Below are positions 34,321 to 49,035 of a DNA stretch of 64,000 nucleotides, piece after piece. Both the position numbers and the translations under genes were made by a program. This DNA comes from Bisporella sp. PMI_857 (lineage: Eukaryota; Ascomycota; Leotiomycetes; Helotiales; Helotiaceae), in NCBI GenBank assembly GCA_021307315.1, contig JAJSPD010000096.1, positions 1-64,000 on the forward strand, written 5' to 3'. Within the stretch, counting starts at the first letter, position 1; each line of letters starts with the position of its first letter. The notes under the pieces are model-generated. The model did not search any database. It saw only the letters and a list, made by a program, of their open reading frames with translations, and was not told the DNA's origin.

Positions 34321-35009
34321 CGCGGATACCACAGCGATTAGTGAACATTAGAAGCAGGAGGTGAAAGAACACCAAAGTGGTGTATTTCTAAGGTTACCGT
34401 TGTTTAGGAAGATAGAAGGTGAGGTGGGCAATTAGAAGAGTCAAGACTAGAAAATTATCTAATCATATCTGTAAAAGGCATGCAAGGTTATTTTTCTTTG
34501 GAGACGATGCTCAGAGAATATGGAATTAGTAAATGTATGCCATTATTCACGCAGAGATTCCATCAATATAGAAACCGCTCTATGCTTCAGCGCCTCTGTA
34601 TGAAATCTCAAGCACCAAAGGGGCTACCAATGAACTTCAACCCTTCTAGGAACTCCGCGGCATACCTCGGGTTATACAGCCCCTTTTAGACGGCACAGAA
34701 TTCAAGCTCAGCTGGGAAAGTTGTACTTTCCACATCTGCCGGTCGGTCAAGCCATCACAGCGACGATGAAAATAATCGACCGTGAAAATGGTCCCACGTG
34801 TAGTAGTTCTCGTCCGTGGAAAAGACACATCAGATATAGTGGACCTCTTCACGAGATCGGAGATGCTTGCTCCGTCCGTGGATTGCACAATTGGCTGGCA
34901 CTAACGGTGTGGAACTCTGAAATTTTATCGGGGCTGCGGATTGCACTGTGGACTTTAGTGGGGGAAGAGGTGCCTACTATTAGATCCTTATGATGTGCCG
35001 AGCGACCTT
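34321..35009. other. intergenic, no gene recognised
   Basis: This lies downstream of the chromate-transporter gene and before the inverted repeat. Short open frames (34480-34689 plus, 34646-34888 minus) have no recognisable features. Confidence 0.45.
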
Positions 35010-36165
35010 GTGTTGAACCTAAGTACAAGTGTTTGTGGAAAGATTGTACTCGCCAATTCTACCGTGAGGATTTATTTAACCGCCATATATCCCGTCAGTA
35101 AGTATATATAGGCAAATCTACATCAAAAATACTAATGATAATGAATTTAGCGAGAAAATTGCTAGAGGCTCTACATAGAATTTCGATATAGACTCTACTG
35201 TTTGTTCACTTCCTTACAATCACAGACGTCGATTTCGCTATTCAGATGTAAGCAGAGTAGTTTTTCTTCCCTGGGGCTAGCACCAAAAGCCTCAAATACA
35301 ATCATGCAGGCTCTTAATCTGTGAAAGTATGATATCTGATGTATTTAAAGGATATGCATAAAATTTGGAGGCAGACACAATGTGAAGTCTGCCAACTTTA
35401 AAGGCCGGAACTTCTCAGTAATACTAGTGGGAATCTGTGTATTTGAAACACTATGATTGGTAAACTAGATGACGACGTGTTTTGGTAACAATGCTACTGC
35501 ATGATGAGTGCGTAAGCTGCATAATTCTTGCAGAATATGTTGGACAAGGCTTCCAGTGTCGCAATTGGGAAAGCCAATTAGATGTTAACATCATACAGCG
35601 ACCTTTGAGGCTGTGTCTTCACAGCATTGTAACTGGACGACGAAGTGGCCAAGCCTCGAAATACATTTGCAGGATGCGTGGCGTAGTACCTTGTTTTAGT
35701 AGTTTGAAGGCGGTTCCCCCGAGGACGACTTGAAAAGCTAGGCCCAAAATTCGGGAACTTGCTTCTAAAGTTGACTGATTCCTGGTATTACGATTGGACA
35801 GATTTTATGGCAAGTCAACCTCCACCAAAATTGCCTTTTCTAGAGCTTCTTCTCCATCATTTATGTCGGGCTGAGTTACCTTGAATTTACTATGCAAACT
35901 AATAATGTGAAATGATATTAATGTTGTGACCTATCCAGGTTCACAAACAATACTGGAGACAAATTTAGGAAACTTGCTCGTTGAGGTGGGGAATTTTGCA
36001 TATTGCGGCGCCTTTGTACGGCCAGAAGTTGGAGGCCAATTGTTACGCTCGACAGATATAGACAAGTACGCCAACAGGACTCTCTGGAGGTGCTCAAACC
36101 ACCAAATTTTGCCGTCGTTGCCTTTACTTTTGAATCAATATGATTGGCTGTGCTAATATGGCTTG
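35010..36165 (+). repeat. inverted duplication copy B (includes NLR last-exon relic)
   Basis: Reverse complement of blocks in 23575-26070. At its start the plus strand still encodes a decayed copy of the NLR C-terminal finger (KYKCLWKDCTRQFYREDLF, then RHISRQ and the same TAA stop), followed by the same 3' flank. It lacks the three inserted elements found in copy A. It is therefore a partial inverted duplicate, or a solo relic of a second NLR gene. Confidence 0.8.
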
Positions 36166-38036
36166 ATCTGCTGCACCTCGGGTTCCCGAGTATTGAGGCA
36201 TTGCGTCAATTATCAAGACGGCAACAAGTCATGTATCGCGAAGCTCGAAGTTGTCCTAATGAAGGAGTTTTTATTTGGGATGTGATACCTTTGCACGTAA
36301 TGAAGAGGTAGCATTCCATTTACAAGACTATGGAGCGCAATTCCAGTTATGCGGTTAGCTATATCGTGATTTCGGATCAGCACATTTGTGTTTGCTGAGG
36401 TGGGACCAAAGCATCGGAACAACATTTTAAAACTCTGGCGTACTGACGAAAAATATTTTTACGAGATTGTCTACTTTACTAACTTAGCAAGGACAAGCAA
36501 AAGCAAGCATTGCTACAGAGCAAATCTTTCGGCTGGCACCAGTATTCCTGCTCTCATTCTATTTATTTTCGGGTAGAACTTCGTATTTTTGTAAAGCAAC
36601 ATCACAAAAACTGGGACGGAAGGTTGTGCAATGTTTTATACCAGCTAAGTTACTTGGATGGTAGTAGCATACCAACAGTTGACAGCCATTCTCTAAATTT
36701 TCAAGTGTGAAGCCAGTTTCAAGTTGTGTTGTAATTATCGTGAATTGTCGCAGTTATACTTCAAGTAAGTACAGAAACAGCGTGACTCTGGTAACGAGCG
36801 GAACAGCAAACATGATTCTGTCGTAGAGAGATGCTGTAGGGAGATCCGCCGAAACCTGATGGCCTTACCGATTATCAACGAATAGGGAGATCCTATACAA
36901 GCCTGAGAGCGCATAGGCATTTCACTGGGTAGTAAACTAACTTTGGCTCGTCGCCATGATATCCCAATGTGTCGGGTCAATTAGAAATGGCCGAGCAATG
37001 GGTGATTAATCGCTGGCAGATATTCTATCATACCTGGGTTGATAACAGTGCTATCTTAATAAATAATGGCTGAAGGTTGAAAGTCTAATATGGACAGTGT
37101 CGTAAGCTAGGATAGGGTGGCAAATTGTAGCATGAATGGTCCTGGCAGCGGATACACCAAGTACAGAACATTTTTCTTGCGACATGGCTAGGGCTCAGCG
37201 AAACTGATTCTACTTCCAAATGGCGTCGAACATGCAGTTTCTATAATCTCTGCCTTGAAGCGTAGAAAATATATTGATTCCATTTATTGGCATCAGGTCT
37301 GACTGTCTGGACTCTGACCAGAACGAAGAAAATTTCAAGCGAAGTCGAAAACCATGGCGACTCCGTGGAGATGCCTCAACGGCCATCAATCCTGATATCT
37401 GGGCCACGGCATACACGTGTCCTGAGGCGCATGGAATGTGAACCTCAGGTCAAAGCTCGCTACCGAAGTTGCGTTTAACACGGAATAATGTCCCAGCTTT
37501 ACATTAGTAAAGCAATGTCAAAGTGCATTAAAGTCGTCCCAGCCTTATCTTCCTGCTCATGTACACCGCCAAGCTAGGGAATAACCGGATTGGCGGCTCG
37601 TGTTTTTGTGGAGTTTTGGTCGTATCGCTCTCTTCGTATATGGGATACAGGCTGTAGTAATGAGCCTCTCGCGGATTGTCGGATGGCGCACAGCCTGCTA
37701 GGGAATGTATGTTGGGTTATGATGGTGAGTATGCTATGCCACGATCATATCACGGTCATTTCTGAAGGATAGAGAGGGACCACTCAGAAATAACTGCAGA
37801 TAACTTACAAGGAGTAGAAAAACTGTTTACTTAAGCGAGGCTCTAAGGGGTAACAATCCTCACCATGGCCGGGATCAAACCCTGATTATTTCGTCTCAAA
37901 GGTTATCAAGGCCACCTCTGTGTGTCTATTAAAGGCATTTTCTAATAATAGAACAATGCTAGAATGAATATCCTGCTATTTGGCGTCTATATATCACGTG
38001 AATATCACGTGTTGTGAAGATCTGGGGATTGAACTT
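36166..38036. other. gene-poor region; tRNA-like box pair on minus strand
   Basis: Almost 1.9 kb without a supportable gene. On the minus strand, GGTTTGATCCC (37871-37881) resembles a tRNA B box and TGGCCTTGATAACC (37901-37914) a poor A box. The arms do not form a proper cloverleaf, so no tRNA is called. A 48-codon frame near 37307-37443 is unassigned. Confidence 0.4.
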
Positions 38037-38046
38037 CTCCGCGGAG
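38037..38046. promoter_or_regulatory. NirA-like site CTCCGCGGAG upstream of nitrate transporter
   Basis: A perfect match to the Aspergillus NirA consensus CTCCGHGG, and palindromic, so it reads on both strands. It lies about 1 kb upstream of the nitrate transporter start. The functional role is inference from the consensus and the neighbouring gene. Confidence 0.5.
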
Positions 38047-38063
38047 AGTGAAGCTCATATAAC

Positions 38064-39011
38064 CTTATCTTTCCCACATCGGTTTCTTCCCCCTTTCCCC
38101 ACAAAAATCCTCGACCACCACTCACCCAGCCCAGCAACACGTTCCTTATCTATGATGTCGACGTTTTCCTCGGTCAGCCCCAAGATAGGCGGCGGCATGG
38201 AGAGATATACTGCCGCCAGGGTGGCTGGATCGATGGATGTGCCTGGGAATGGGTGATAGGTATCGGCTTGGCTGGATATGGAACCGTGGTGTTGATATGG
38301 TGCGACGTTTTGTTAAGGTAGGAGTTGATTTTTTTTGAGGGTTGAGATAGGGTCCGAGTAAGCTAGGAGATGAGGTCTGAAGTCAGGCTTCATGTGTAGC
38401 TGTCATCGATCGCAAAGGGAAGAGGATATGATTAGTTTCCAAGACTTCCTATGTTCTCTCTCTCTTTCTCGCTGTCTCTTTCCTATTGCGTTGCTGCCAC
38501 CTGAGCGAGTCATGCCGCTTCACCACCCACCGTGGGAGTTCAAAATCTCACGCACCGCTGTCGTCGCTTGGGGGAGGGTCTGCCAGCTTGTTTTGTTCAG
38601 GTATATCCATCTCCGTGGACTCCAAGACTGGGAAAGCGTTTCTATATATCCCCAATCTTTGATCCTCTTTATCAAAACCCCCACCCTGCATCCCGGCCCG
38701 ATATTATTGCTGGAGCTCCCGCTTAGCGCAACACAGCGGGCTATCTGTGCCGTGCAGGGCTGATAATTTACCGGACCTCTGGAAATGGCGCACCCACTTT
38801 CCAAGACCTCAGAGATAAGGAACTTCCAACACTACGGAGATCTTCAATCTTCCTCACCAGAACCAACATGAAGCAAATTCGTATATAGCTCCTCTCCCCT
38901 AGAGGCAATTCTGCTCCTCAGTAAGCTCCCAGCGACAGCAATAGTAAAGAGGTTCCTTCAGCCAAGAATCGAGCCCGTAGAATTTTCATCCACTGTCAGC
39001 TTCGCGATAAG
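38064..39011. promoter_or_regulatory. GATAAG (AreA/NIT2-type) sites and second NirA-like site
   Basis: Four GATAAG cores occur in the nitrate transporter upstream region: CTTATC at 38064-38069 and 38145-38150, and GATAAG at 38814-38819 and 39006-39011. A second NirA-type CTCCGTGG is at 38611-38618. Fungal nitrate-assimilation promoters usually combine these two site types, giving nitrogen-derepressed and nitrate-induced expression. Sites are visible; binding is not shown. Confidence 0.55.
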
Positions 39012-39030
39012 CACTGTAACTCGACTCACC

Positions 39031-40604
39031 ATGGGTTTCAAGCTCGCATACCTGTGGCAGGCCCCGGAGGTGAATCCGCTCAACAATAAAGCACGATCAA
39101 TTCCTGTACTGAACCCATATAACAAATATGGCAGGGCATTCTTCTACTCCTGGTCTGGATTCTTGGTCGCATTTCTGTCATGGTACGTCGATTTTCCTAC
39201 ACCCTCCGAAAAGACATGCTAATGACCCCAGGTATGCGTTTCCGCCGCTACTGACACGGACAATCCGTGCCGATCTAAAAATGACACAAGATGACTACGC
39301 AAACTCGAATATCATGGGTATCACTGGTACACTGGTCATGCGTCTCTTGGCCGGCCCTCTTTGCGACAAGTTTGGCCCTCGATATGTCTTTGTGGGGTGT
39401 CTCCTTGCTGGAGCAATCCCAACTGCCATGGCCGGACTCGTGACTACACCAAAAGGTCTTATCGCGCTACGATTCTTCATCGGTGTCCTGGGTGCTTCAT
39501 TCGTGCCATGCCAAGTATGGTGCACGGGATTCTTCGATAAGAATGTTGTTGGAACTGCCAATGCTTTGGCTGGTGGTTGGGGTAACTCTGGTGGCGGTAT
39601 CACTGTAAGCAATCTTTAACGCAAGTCTATCTGAAATCCACCTAACAACAAGACAGTACTTTGTCATGCCAGCGATCTTCGACTCCCTTGTCCACAACCA
39701 GGGCTTAACAGACCATGTCGCCTGGCGTGTCTCCTTCGTCGTCCCCTTCATAATCATCACCGCCATCGCCATGGGCCTGCTCTTCACCGCCGAAGACACC
39801 CCCAACGGCCGCTGGGCCGACAGACACCGCGTCATCGACGCCATCGCCATCGCCACTCCACCCAACGGCTCCATCAAGGGCTCCGCAAAGGACAGCACCG
39901 AGAAGATCCCCATCGACCCAGAAGCCAACCGCGATCAAGCCACAGCCCAGGTTGTTGCCGCAGCCGAAGTTATCGTCGCGCCTACATTCAAGGAGGCCCT
40001 CTCTGTCGTCTTCTCCCTCCAGACGCTGGCCTTGGCAGCACCATACGCCTGCTCCTTCGGCGGTGAGCTCGCCATCAACAGCATCATCGGCTCCTACTAC
40101 CTCAAGAACTTCCCCAAGCTCGGGCAAACCGGCTCGGGACGCTGGGCCGCCATGTTCGGCCTCCTAAACGTCATCTTCCGCCCTGCTGGCGGCGTCGTCG
40201 CTGATATCCTCTACCACTACACACATTCCATCTGGGTGAAGAAAATGTGGATCGTATTCTGCGGCGTGGCGATGGGCTGTTTCGAGCTCGCCATCGGGCT
40301 CGCAAACCCACACCACGAAGCCACCATGTTCGGGCTCGTCGCCGGCCTGGCCATCTTCATGGACGCCAGCAACGGCGCCAACTTCGCCGTCGTGCCTCAC
40401 GTCCACCCCTTCGCGAACGGCATCCTGAGCGGTATCGTCGGCGCCTCCGGAAACCTTGGCGGCATCATCTTCGCCATCATCTTTAGGTATAATGGCAAGC
40501 ACTATAACAAGGTCATCTGGATCATCGGTGCGATTTCTATCGGTGTTAATTTGGCGGTTGCCTGGATCAGACCGGTTCCCAAGCACCAGATTGGTGGGAA
40601 ATAG
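39031..40604 (+). CDS. CrnA/NrtA-type high-affinity nitrate transporter
   Basis: Three exons: 39031-39182, 39232-39604, 39657-40604; introns 49 and 52 bp; 490 aa. It belongs to the nitrate/nitrite porter branch of the major facilitator superfamily. Signatures are present: [14 protein letters not shown] after the second helix, the nitrate signature [11 protein letters not shown], and the second signature [19 protein letters not shown] with [12 protein letters not shown] long central hydrophilic loop (residues about 220-280) is typical of the fungal proteins. It acts at the plasma membrane to import nitrate with protons. No nitrate or nitrite reductase gene lies next to it in the window. The last exon is GC-rich compared with its surroundings. 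Confidence 0.93.
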
Positions 40605-41356
40605 GTATTTTTGGATTTGGTTGGGTTGTACATACAAGCGGGCTTTCGAGTAATTTTAGCGAAATTGTTTAGACTTAGGAAAATGAAACGAATAGTGTAA
40701 TTTACCTTGTGGCTCTCCGGACTTGCTTTCTGTGATATGCCGTCTGTTTGGTTGCGGTGACTTCTGCTAGAGTAAAAAGTAACTTGTCGCCAGTAAGCCT
40801 TTAAGGCGGGATTCATAGCAGTGAGTTCTTGCATGTATCAGGACGCTTTCTTGCTAGACGGGCGTATACCTTCTCACGACCACAAGTCGCTAAGCTATTC
40901 TTACAGCGCCAGCTTTCCGATCAATGCAAAGCTCAGTGAGAAAATTTATCACCGCGTGGTCTCGGCGTCACTAGTTTAAATATATCTTCTACTAAGTCCT
41001 TTTACGACATCACATCCTGATTAAACATATGCCTTTTGCCCGACTATCAGCTGGTCTCCCTTGCTAAGACGGAAGATAAATACAGCCCTCTACATCCTAA
41101 TACCGATTAATGATGGAAATATATGCGATACTTGTTTCCTTCTCAGCTACAATTCGCGGTGAATGTTCTATCATTACGTGCGAGATGCTGAAATTAGGAT
41201 TGGACTTTTAGAACCTAGGTCCAATCAACCAAAATCCATGCGTGGTCTTGTCCGTGATTTATCCATGATCTCGTAGACGATCGGCGATAATCGTCATCAC
41301 AAGATATGAAAAGTCTTCACCGGCCAATCCTCACCCACGATCGCCTGCGTAGCGCA
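40605..41356. other. intergenic between convergent genes
   Basis: Holds the 3' ends of the nitrate transporter and the HET gene. No other gene or repeat was recognised. Confidence 0.5.
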
Positions 41357-43676
41357 TCAGTAAATCTCGCTCCGCGACGGAAATGGGGGAGGCGTCCATA
41401 CCTGAGGCGCATCATATTCGGTGTTCTTGCTAGCCACGCGTCGATAGAATCGCTTCCCGTTTTTGTGCCCTCGAAAAGCCCCGAGATCTTCGGACGCCGA
41501 AATGGACTCGATCACGAGAAACACGAGCCTTGACTTCGGCCCGTAGCTCTTCCTCTGGGCCATCAGCAGCACCGCATATTTCTGCTCCGCGTGCCACCGA
41601 TGACGGGTTTTGAACTCGTGATGCCAGCTCATGTGGCCGTACAGGCCGGAGAGAAATTTGTCGTCGGTTGTGGCGGACAGCTCTTTCGAGTTGATGAATG
41701 TTAGGGGCTCGAGGCACGGAGCGGCGATGATGAGCTCGGCGCTTTTCACCGCGCCGTAAATGCTGGGTGTCGCGTAGTCGATATTCACCGCCTCAACCTT
41801 CGCATATTCTGCTACGCGCAGATCCAGCTCTTCGCATGCGGCGAACCGTACCCCACCGTTCCAGCTTATCCAGCTCCACGACGGGTATATTGGCAGGTTT
41901 AGGTTTGGCCACTTGTTTCGGTCTTGGGAGTCGCTGTGCTCCCAGAGAAGCCCCCAGATCATGTCGGATTTCCAGAAGCCCGCTAGGTATGTGTCTCCGA
42001 GGGTTTGCGCTTTGAACTTGGCTACCCCTCCGATGGCGGGGAGCTTATCGGAAATGTGCGAGAGGCTTCGGGAGGTGTAGTCTCCGAGGATTTTGTACCA
42101 GTCATCGTACCTGAAGGAGTGCCGCCATCCGTAGTTATAACGATGCGCGACTTGGATATCTTCTAGAAGCAGGTCGTGTTAGAGTAAACATATCGTGGAA
42201 TACAATAGCATAGTTTGGTGGAATGAATCAGAAGCTGTGCTTACTGAAAAGTGCGTCTCCTCGATGCGTCTTTTCTCTCAAGAGGCATGAAGCGCATGTC
42301 CACTCCATTTCTGTCTTTGTGTATCTCAGAGTTCGCCAAGATAGAATGTCTTCCTGTAAGGTCCATCCTCGGGAGTTCCAGGTAGAATTGGGAGACTTCA
42401 TAAACCATTCGCTCTTGGTATTGCGTAAGTGGATAGTCTGTTTAGAGCCTGGTGACCATGGCAGTCTGCATGCACTTCCCGTAGGACGGTTCTTAAGGAT
42501 CCCATCTTTGAATGATACTGATGACTCTGCTACAATGGTCAGAATGGCATTGCTGTATATATGTGCCATCTGCGGTGCTTCTGCTTCCCAATCTTCTTTC
42601 GAATCCTGGAAAATGCATAACGCGTCGATCCATAGATACTTGATTCCAAGATTCCGTGTGATCGTGATGGCATCTGAAAATGTTGGAGGAAAGTGTTCCA
42701 AGGATACTCCACCGAGCAACTCATCTTTTGTCTTCTGTGTCAATGTGAAGCCGACATTGCCTCCCCAACAATAGCCTAGAAAAGTATTGTGTTAGAGCGG
42801 TGAAGCTTTTTTCTGGTGCGATGCGTTTAGAAGAACGAAGCTGTAAAAAGTAACAAACTTAGGGCTATCCAGGAACCAAGTCCTCCTTGAGTGTTACATA
42901 ACTCTATTTTGTCGCCAAAGGTCCCAACATGAAGGAGCCTCGTAGGAAGAGAGCATTCGGTCTCCCCCGCTCGAGCACAGATTGTGTGGAAAGATAGACA
43001 AGAGTCTAGCCAATTCCGTGCAAGTGACAAACAGCTAGAAGAACCTGAGCTTGACGGTATGACCAACTTTGAAGGAAGTTCCGCTAATGTTTTATCGAGT
43101 TTATCTTCAACTACGTCTATGCGAAACAGTCAGTGAATAGTTCTGGCAATTATAATTTGATAGGACAAATCAACTCAAAAAGCCTCGTTTCAAGTGTCTT
43201 CGTTCTCCAGATGACGCCTCATCCTTTGATGATGAAAGTCGTCTACGCAATATACCTTGTTTGTTGATAAATATCTCAAGCTTCATATCCTCATAATCTT
43301 TTGCGCTGCCATTACACGAAACATATAGGAAAGGCGATCTATCGGCATAGGAGCGCGAGTCTGCAAACACAGAAAGGTATACGGGCCCTGAGCGATTCTT
43401 CGGATATTGCATCCTCGATTCATCCAGGTAATCACGCCATATTAAGTGGCATAAATCACATATTGAACTTTTATCCTTGGCATAAAATGTATCATCGTGG
43501 AGCTTGTACAGTTTGGCGTTCTCTTCAGACTTCTTCCTGGGTAACTCATATGCTCCCTCCACCAGTTTTTGTAAATTAATCTTCTGGCAAGCAACACAAA
43601 GTTGATCCGGCTTTGGCACGACATCTTTCTCCTCAATGTTATCCCAATAATACGAGGAGATGGTATCGATCGCCAT
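41357..43676 (-). CDS. HET-domain protein
   Basis: Four exons: 43175-43676, 42859-43116, 42245-42775, 41357-42162; introns 58, 83 and 82 bp; 698 aa. The HET domain (PF06985) motifs are clear: IALSYCWGG (re-created across the second intron), YLWIDALCIFQDSKEDW and MAHIYSNAILTIVAE, then SRGWTLQEDILS. The N-terminal part has two Cys pairs (CVACQKINL, ICDLCHLIW) typical of one HET subgroup. The C-terminal part (PSWSWISWNGGVRF) is also usual. HET proteins mediate heterokaryon incompatibility and cell death in some species, but most members, including this one, have no known partner. A downstream neighbour that could pair with it was not identified. Confidence 0.88.
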
Positions 43677-45467
43677 TGGGTGGTGACGCCTGCAATTCTA
43701 GTGGGAAGTCTTTCCCATAAGAAAGTATACAAGATTAATTGGGAATGGTAGATTCATGAACTTTTCATAATTATTTGACCATAAATCCAGAAGTTTGTGC
43801 ACTTGATGTTTCGTATGTATCGTGAACTCTTCAAGCCACGGTTGGGATCCCGGCTGCGAAGCCGATCATGTGAAAATCTTGGGACAATTCCAAAAATAAC
43901 TTCTTATCCGTGCTCGCGGCATAATGCGCTCCGATGGCTTAGAAAATAAAGATTATCTCAATTTTAGCAGAAAGGCAGCAATATCTGGGTACGGTGCCTT
44001 TGGAAGGAAGAAGAGGTCCACCATAACCATTCCTGGTGTTCAATAGATGCATCCTTCTTCTGGACATGTATTCAATGCAGCATGGAAGGTATGCTTGGCA
44101 GAGCATGGCTGGGCATATATCATTTGATTGAAGTTTATGAGATATGATTCAAAAAATAACTGTCGGGCGAGAAACCATGGAAAAGAGAATGATCACTAGG
44201 ATGAACGCTTGACCTTCCCTAGAAACAGTATATTGAACTTAGAAGTTCAATTGAAAGCAGAAAGGACAGTAAACTCAGACGAAGACAAAGATTGACTAGA
44301 TGCCGTGACCAGTAATCCGAATAGCCAGCGTATGGATATTAGCTGTAAGACCGGCGAGAAAGAAGAATGTGTGATTTAATGTCCCGTCCTGAAATTGTAA
44401 GTGGGATATTGTAAGGCTAGACATAGAGGGGGATATATAATGCAGTTCCGGCTCGCGATTAATGGTCGCAAGGTTTCCGGTACGACGTGAGTTCAAACCT
44501 CGAGCATTTGATGAGATGAAAAGCAGGATGATAACGCAAATATGAAGTCGAGGAGATGGCAATGCAATCTACGCTAGCGCGGTGACTTATGTGAGCACGC
44601 GGACGGTGTCTGCTGTGATGAGCCTATCATCTACGTCCACTAGCCTGTAGACATCATGCACTCACTAACGCTTATCAAGCTTTGAGCCCGACTGCTTGCA
44701 ATGTGCAGTACTGCTGTTGCCAGTGCAGGATAGGGGTAAATCTAAGGGTGCGAAGACATAACTTGGCATGTGAAAGCAAGAGAGGAATCGATCACGGCGC
44801 AACATAGTTGGGCTAAAAGCCTTTAGTATCCAATGGCGTTCGCTGGGTGTCGGAGTATAGATCGTTTTCCAAGGAATGCTTAGGACAATCACCGGATGTT
44901 GGCTTCCCTAGCTGTTGCGAAATTGAAAGCTGAGAAGGCTTTTAATGAAACCTTGCGTTTGTGGGAAAGCCGCATGAGAAATCTAAATTGACTGATAACT
45001 GATATGGGCAACAACGCTATTCGATGAATGCTTATACCACAGAAAATTGCCTGGTTAAGCAGAGTTTCACAAGCTTCTCAATAAAAACACTTCCGGGTGG
45101 TTGCCAATCAAATCTTGGTCCCGCTCCCTTTGGCAGAGCTACTATCCAATCACTGCTTTGAAGAGTTATTTTGTGAATAGGGAGCAAATTCTAGCCACGA
45201 TGCACGGCTCTCACAGCTTGTAGAATATATCGATGAAGGATGTGTTATTTTAATCAGAACGGCCCAATCAATTTTCTGATACCACCCCACCTCTGTTTTC
45301 AGCCACGAACTCTTCCCCTCGCTCATATGACAAGCCCTGCTTTCGGTTTAAGGTCAGCAAAGGTGCTTAGTGATGTTTGCCAATCATTCCGATCTAACGA
45401 AAATTCTAAGTTAAAAGTGCTGATTTGGTTATTACTTTACGAAGACAATAGCATTCTAGAACTCATC
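43677..45467. other. intergenic, no gene recognised
   Basis: About 1.8 kb separates the HET gene promoter from the amidohydrolase. Minus-strand frames at 44296-44562 and 44665-44892 have no recognisable features. The plus-strand frame continues upstream of the next gene's start (from about 45240) but without conservation that I recognise. Confidence 0.45.
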
Positions 45468-47017
45468 ATGAGCGGGGTTCCACCTTCTGAGATCCAAAAG
45501 TTGATCAACGACTCTATCCACGACCTCGATAAAGAACTGCGAGGGATCAATCATGCGGTCTGTATTTTTCCGGTTTCAAGCTTCTGGAGGCGGAGTTCTA
45601 ATGGTTTATAGATTCACGCACATCCCGAGCTTGGCTATGCAGAATTTGAGGCACACAAGAACGTGGTCGCTTTCTTAGAGTCGCAAGGGATCAAGGTAAC
45701 ACCGCATGCATACGGTCTGGAAACCTCCTTCGAAGCAGAGTATGGTTTAGGTGGACGTGTGGTCGCCTTTAATGTTGAGTACGACGCTCTTCCAGGGATC
45801 GGCCATGCGTGCGGTCATAATCTCATTGCGACTGCCTCTCTGGCTGGGTTCTTCGGTGTGGTTGGTGTCTTGAAAAAGTATGGTATTCCTGGACGAGTTC
45901 GTGCTATTGGAACTCCGGCTGAAGAGGGAGGTGGTGGAAAGATCAGGCTCATCGATGCCGGGGCATACAAGGATGTTGAAGCGTGTCTTATGGTTCATCC
46001 TATGTCTGGAACGATGTTTGCAACAAAGAAGAAAGTGGCTGGAATCTCGTATGGCACAAGTGTGGCAAGTAAGTGGCCTCAACTGGATATCATATATGGT
46101 CACACGATCACATGATGTATTTGTGTTCATACTTCAAAGATGATCTACTGACATTTACTACTACACAGGCGCCAAGTTCCGTACAATCTTCACCGGAAAA
46201 CCCGCTCATGCGGCTGCCTCGCCTCAAGATGGTATCAACGCACTTGATGCTGCAGTTCTGGCGTACAATGGCATCAGTATGCTCAGACAGCAAATTCTCC
46301 CAGCTCAAAGAATCCACGGCATCATTCTGGAAGGCGGAGAGAGAGCGAATGTGATTCCTGCAAGAGCTCTACTGGCTTACAACGTGAGAGGAGCTACTCT
46401 GAAAGATACCAAAATCTTGCAGAAGCGAGTCGTGAATTGCTTTGAAGGTGCTGCCATTGCAACCGGGTGCCACGTCGAGTTCGAAGAGTGAGCTTCGCCT
46501 TATGATACCTGTTAGGCTCAAGCTAAAATGAGACAGGGAGAACAATTACGCTGAAATGGCTCCAAGTCGAGGTCTCTGTGCGGCATATTCGAAGTTTATG
46601 CTTGATTTAGGGTACCCTCAGCTCTGTGATGCCAATGACCCAAACAGCGTTCCTGCTCCCGGATCTTATTCGACCGATCAAGGTAGAAAATATCAGTTAT
46701 TTTATTGGTAGATGCTATGCTAAACTTATATAACAGGCAATGTTTCACATGTATGCCCTAGCATCCACCCTGTATACACCATCCCCTCGGACGATGGCGC
46801 ATCAAACCATACTCACCAGTTCACCAAAGCAGCCATCACCGACGAGGCCTATCGGCTCACAATCGCTGCGGCACAGGGCATGGCGGCGACGGCGTGGAAG
46901 TTCCTGACCGATGATTCCTTTGCAAAGGATGTGAAGGAGGAATTCGCAAAGGCCAAGGAGGAGCGAGACCGGGGATTGGCGACGATAACGGACGTATTTT
47001 CTGGTCATGCTCGCTGA
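45468..47017 (+). CDS. M20-family metallopeptidase/amidohydrolase
   Basis: Five exons: 45468-45557, 45612-46068, 46169-46487, 46537-46682, 46737-47017; 430 aa, phases agree. The start at 45468 (MSGVPPSEIQKL) is chosen because conservation begins there; upstream in-frame ATGs exist. The M20 metal-binding pattern is visible: HAHPELG, then EYDALPGIGHACGHN, AEEGGGGK, MVHP, and a dimerisation domain with GKPAHAAASPQDGINALDA. This is the PM20D2/amidohydrolase branch that removes acyl or amino groups from small amides or dipeptides; the substrate cannot be read from sequence. No signal peptide is seen, so it is probably cytosolic. The second intron is 100 bp, longer than its neighbours. Confidence 0.88.

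Positions 47018-49035
<2,018 letters not shown>

Noticed and set aside
39705..40637. Long antisense frames opposite the nitrate transporter
   Set aside because: Shadows caused by the GC-biased codon use of the real gene; rich in Gly/Asp/Val with no domain.
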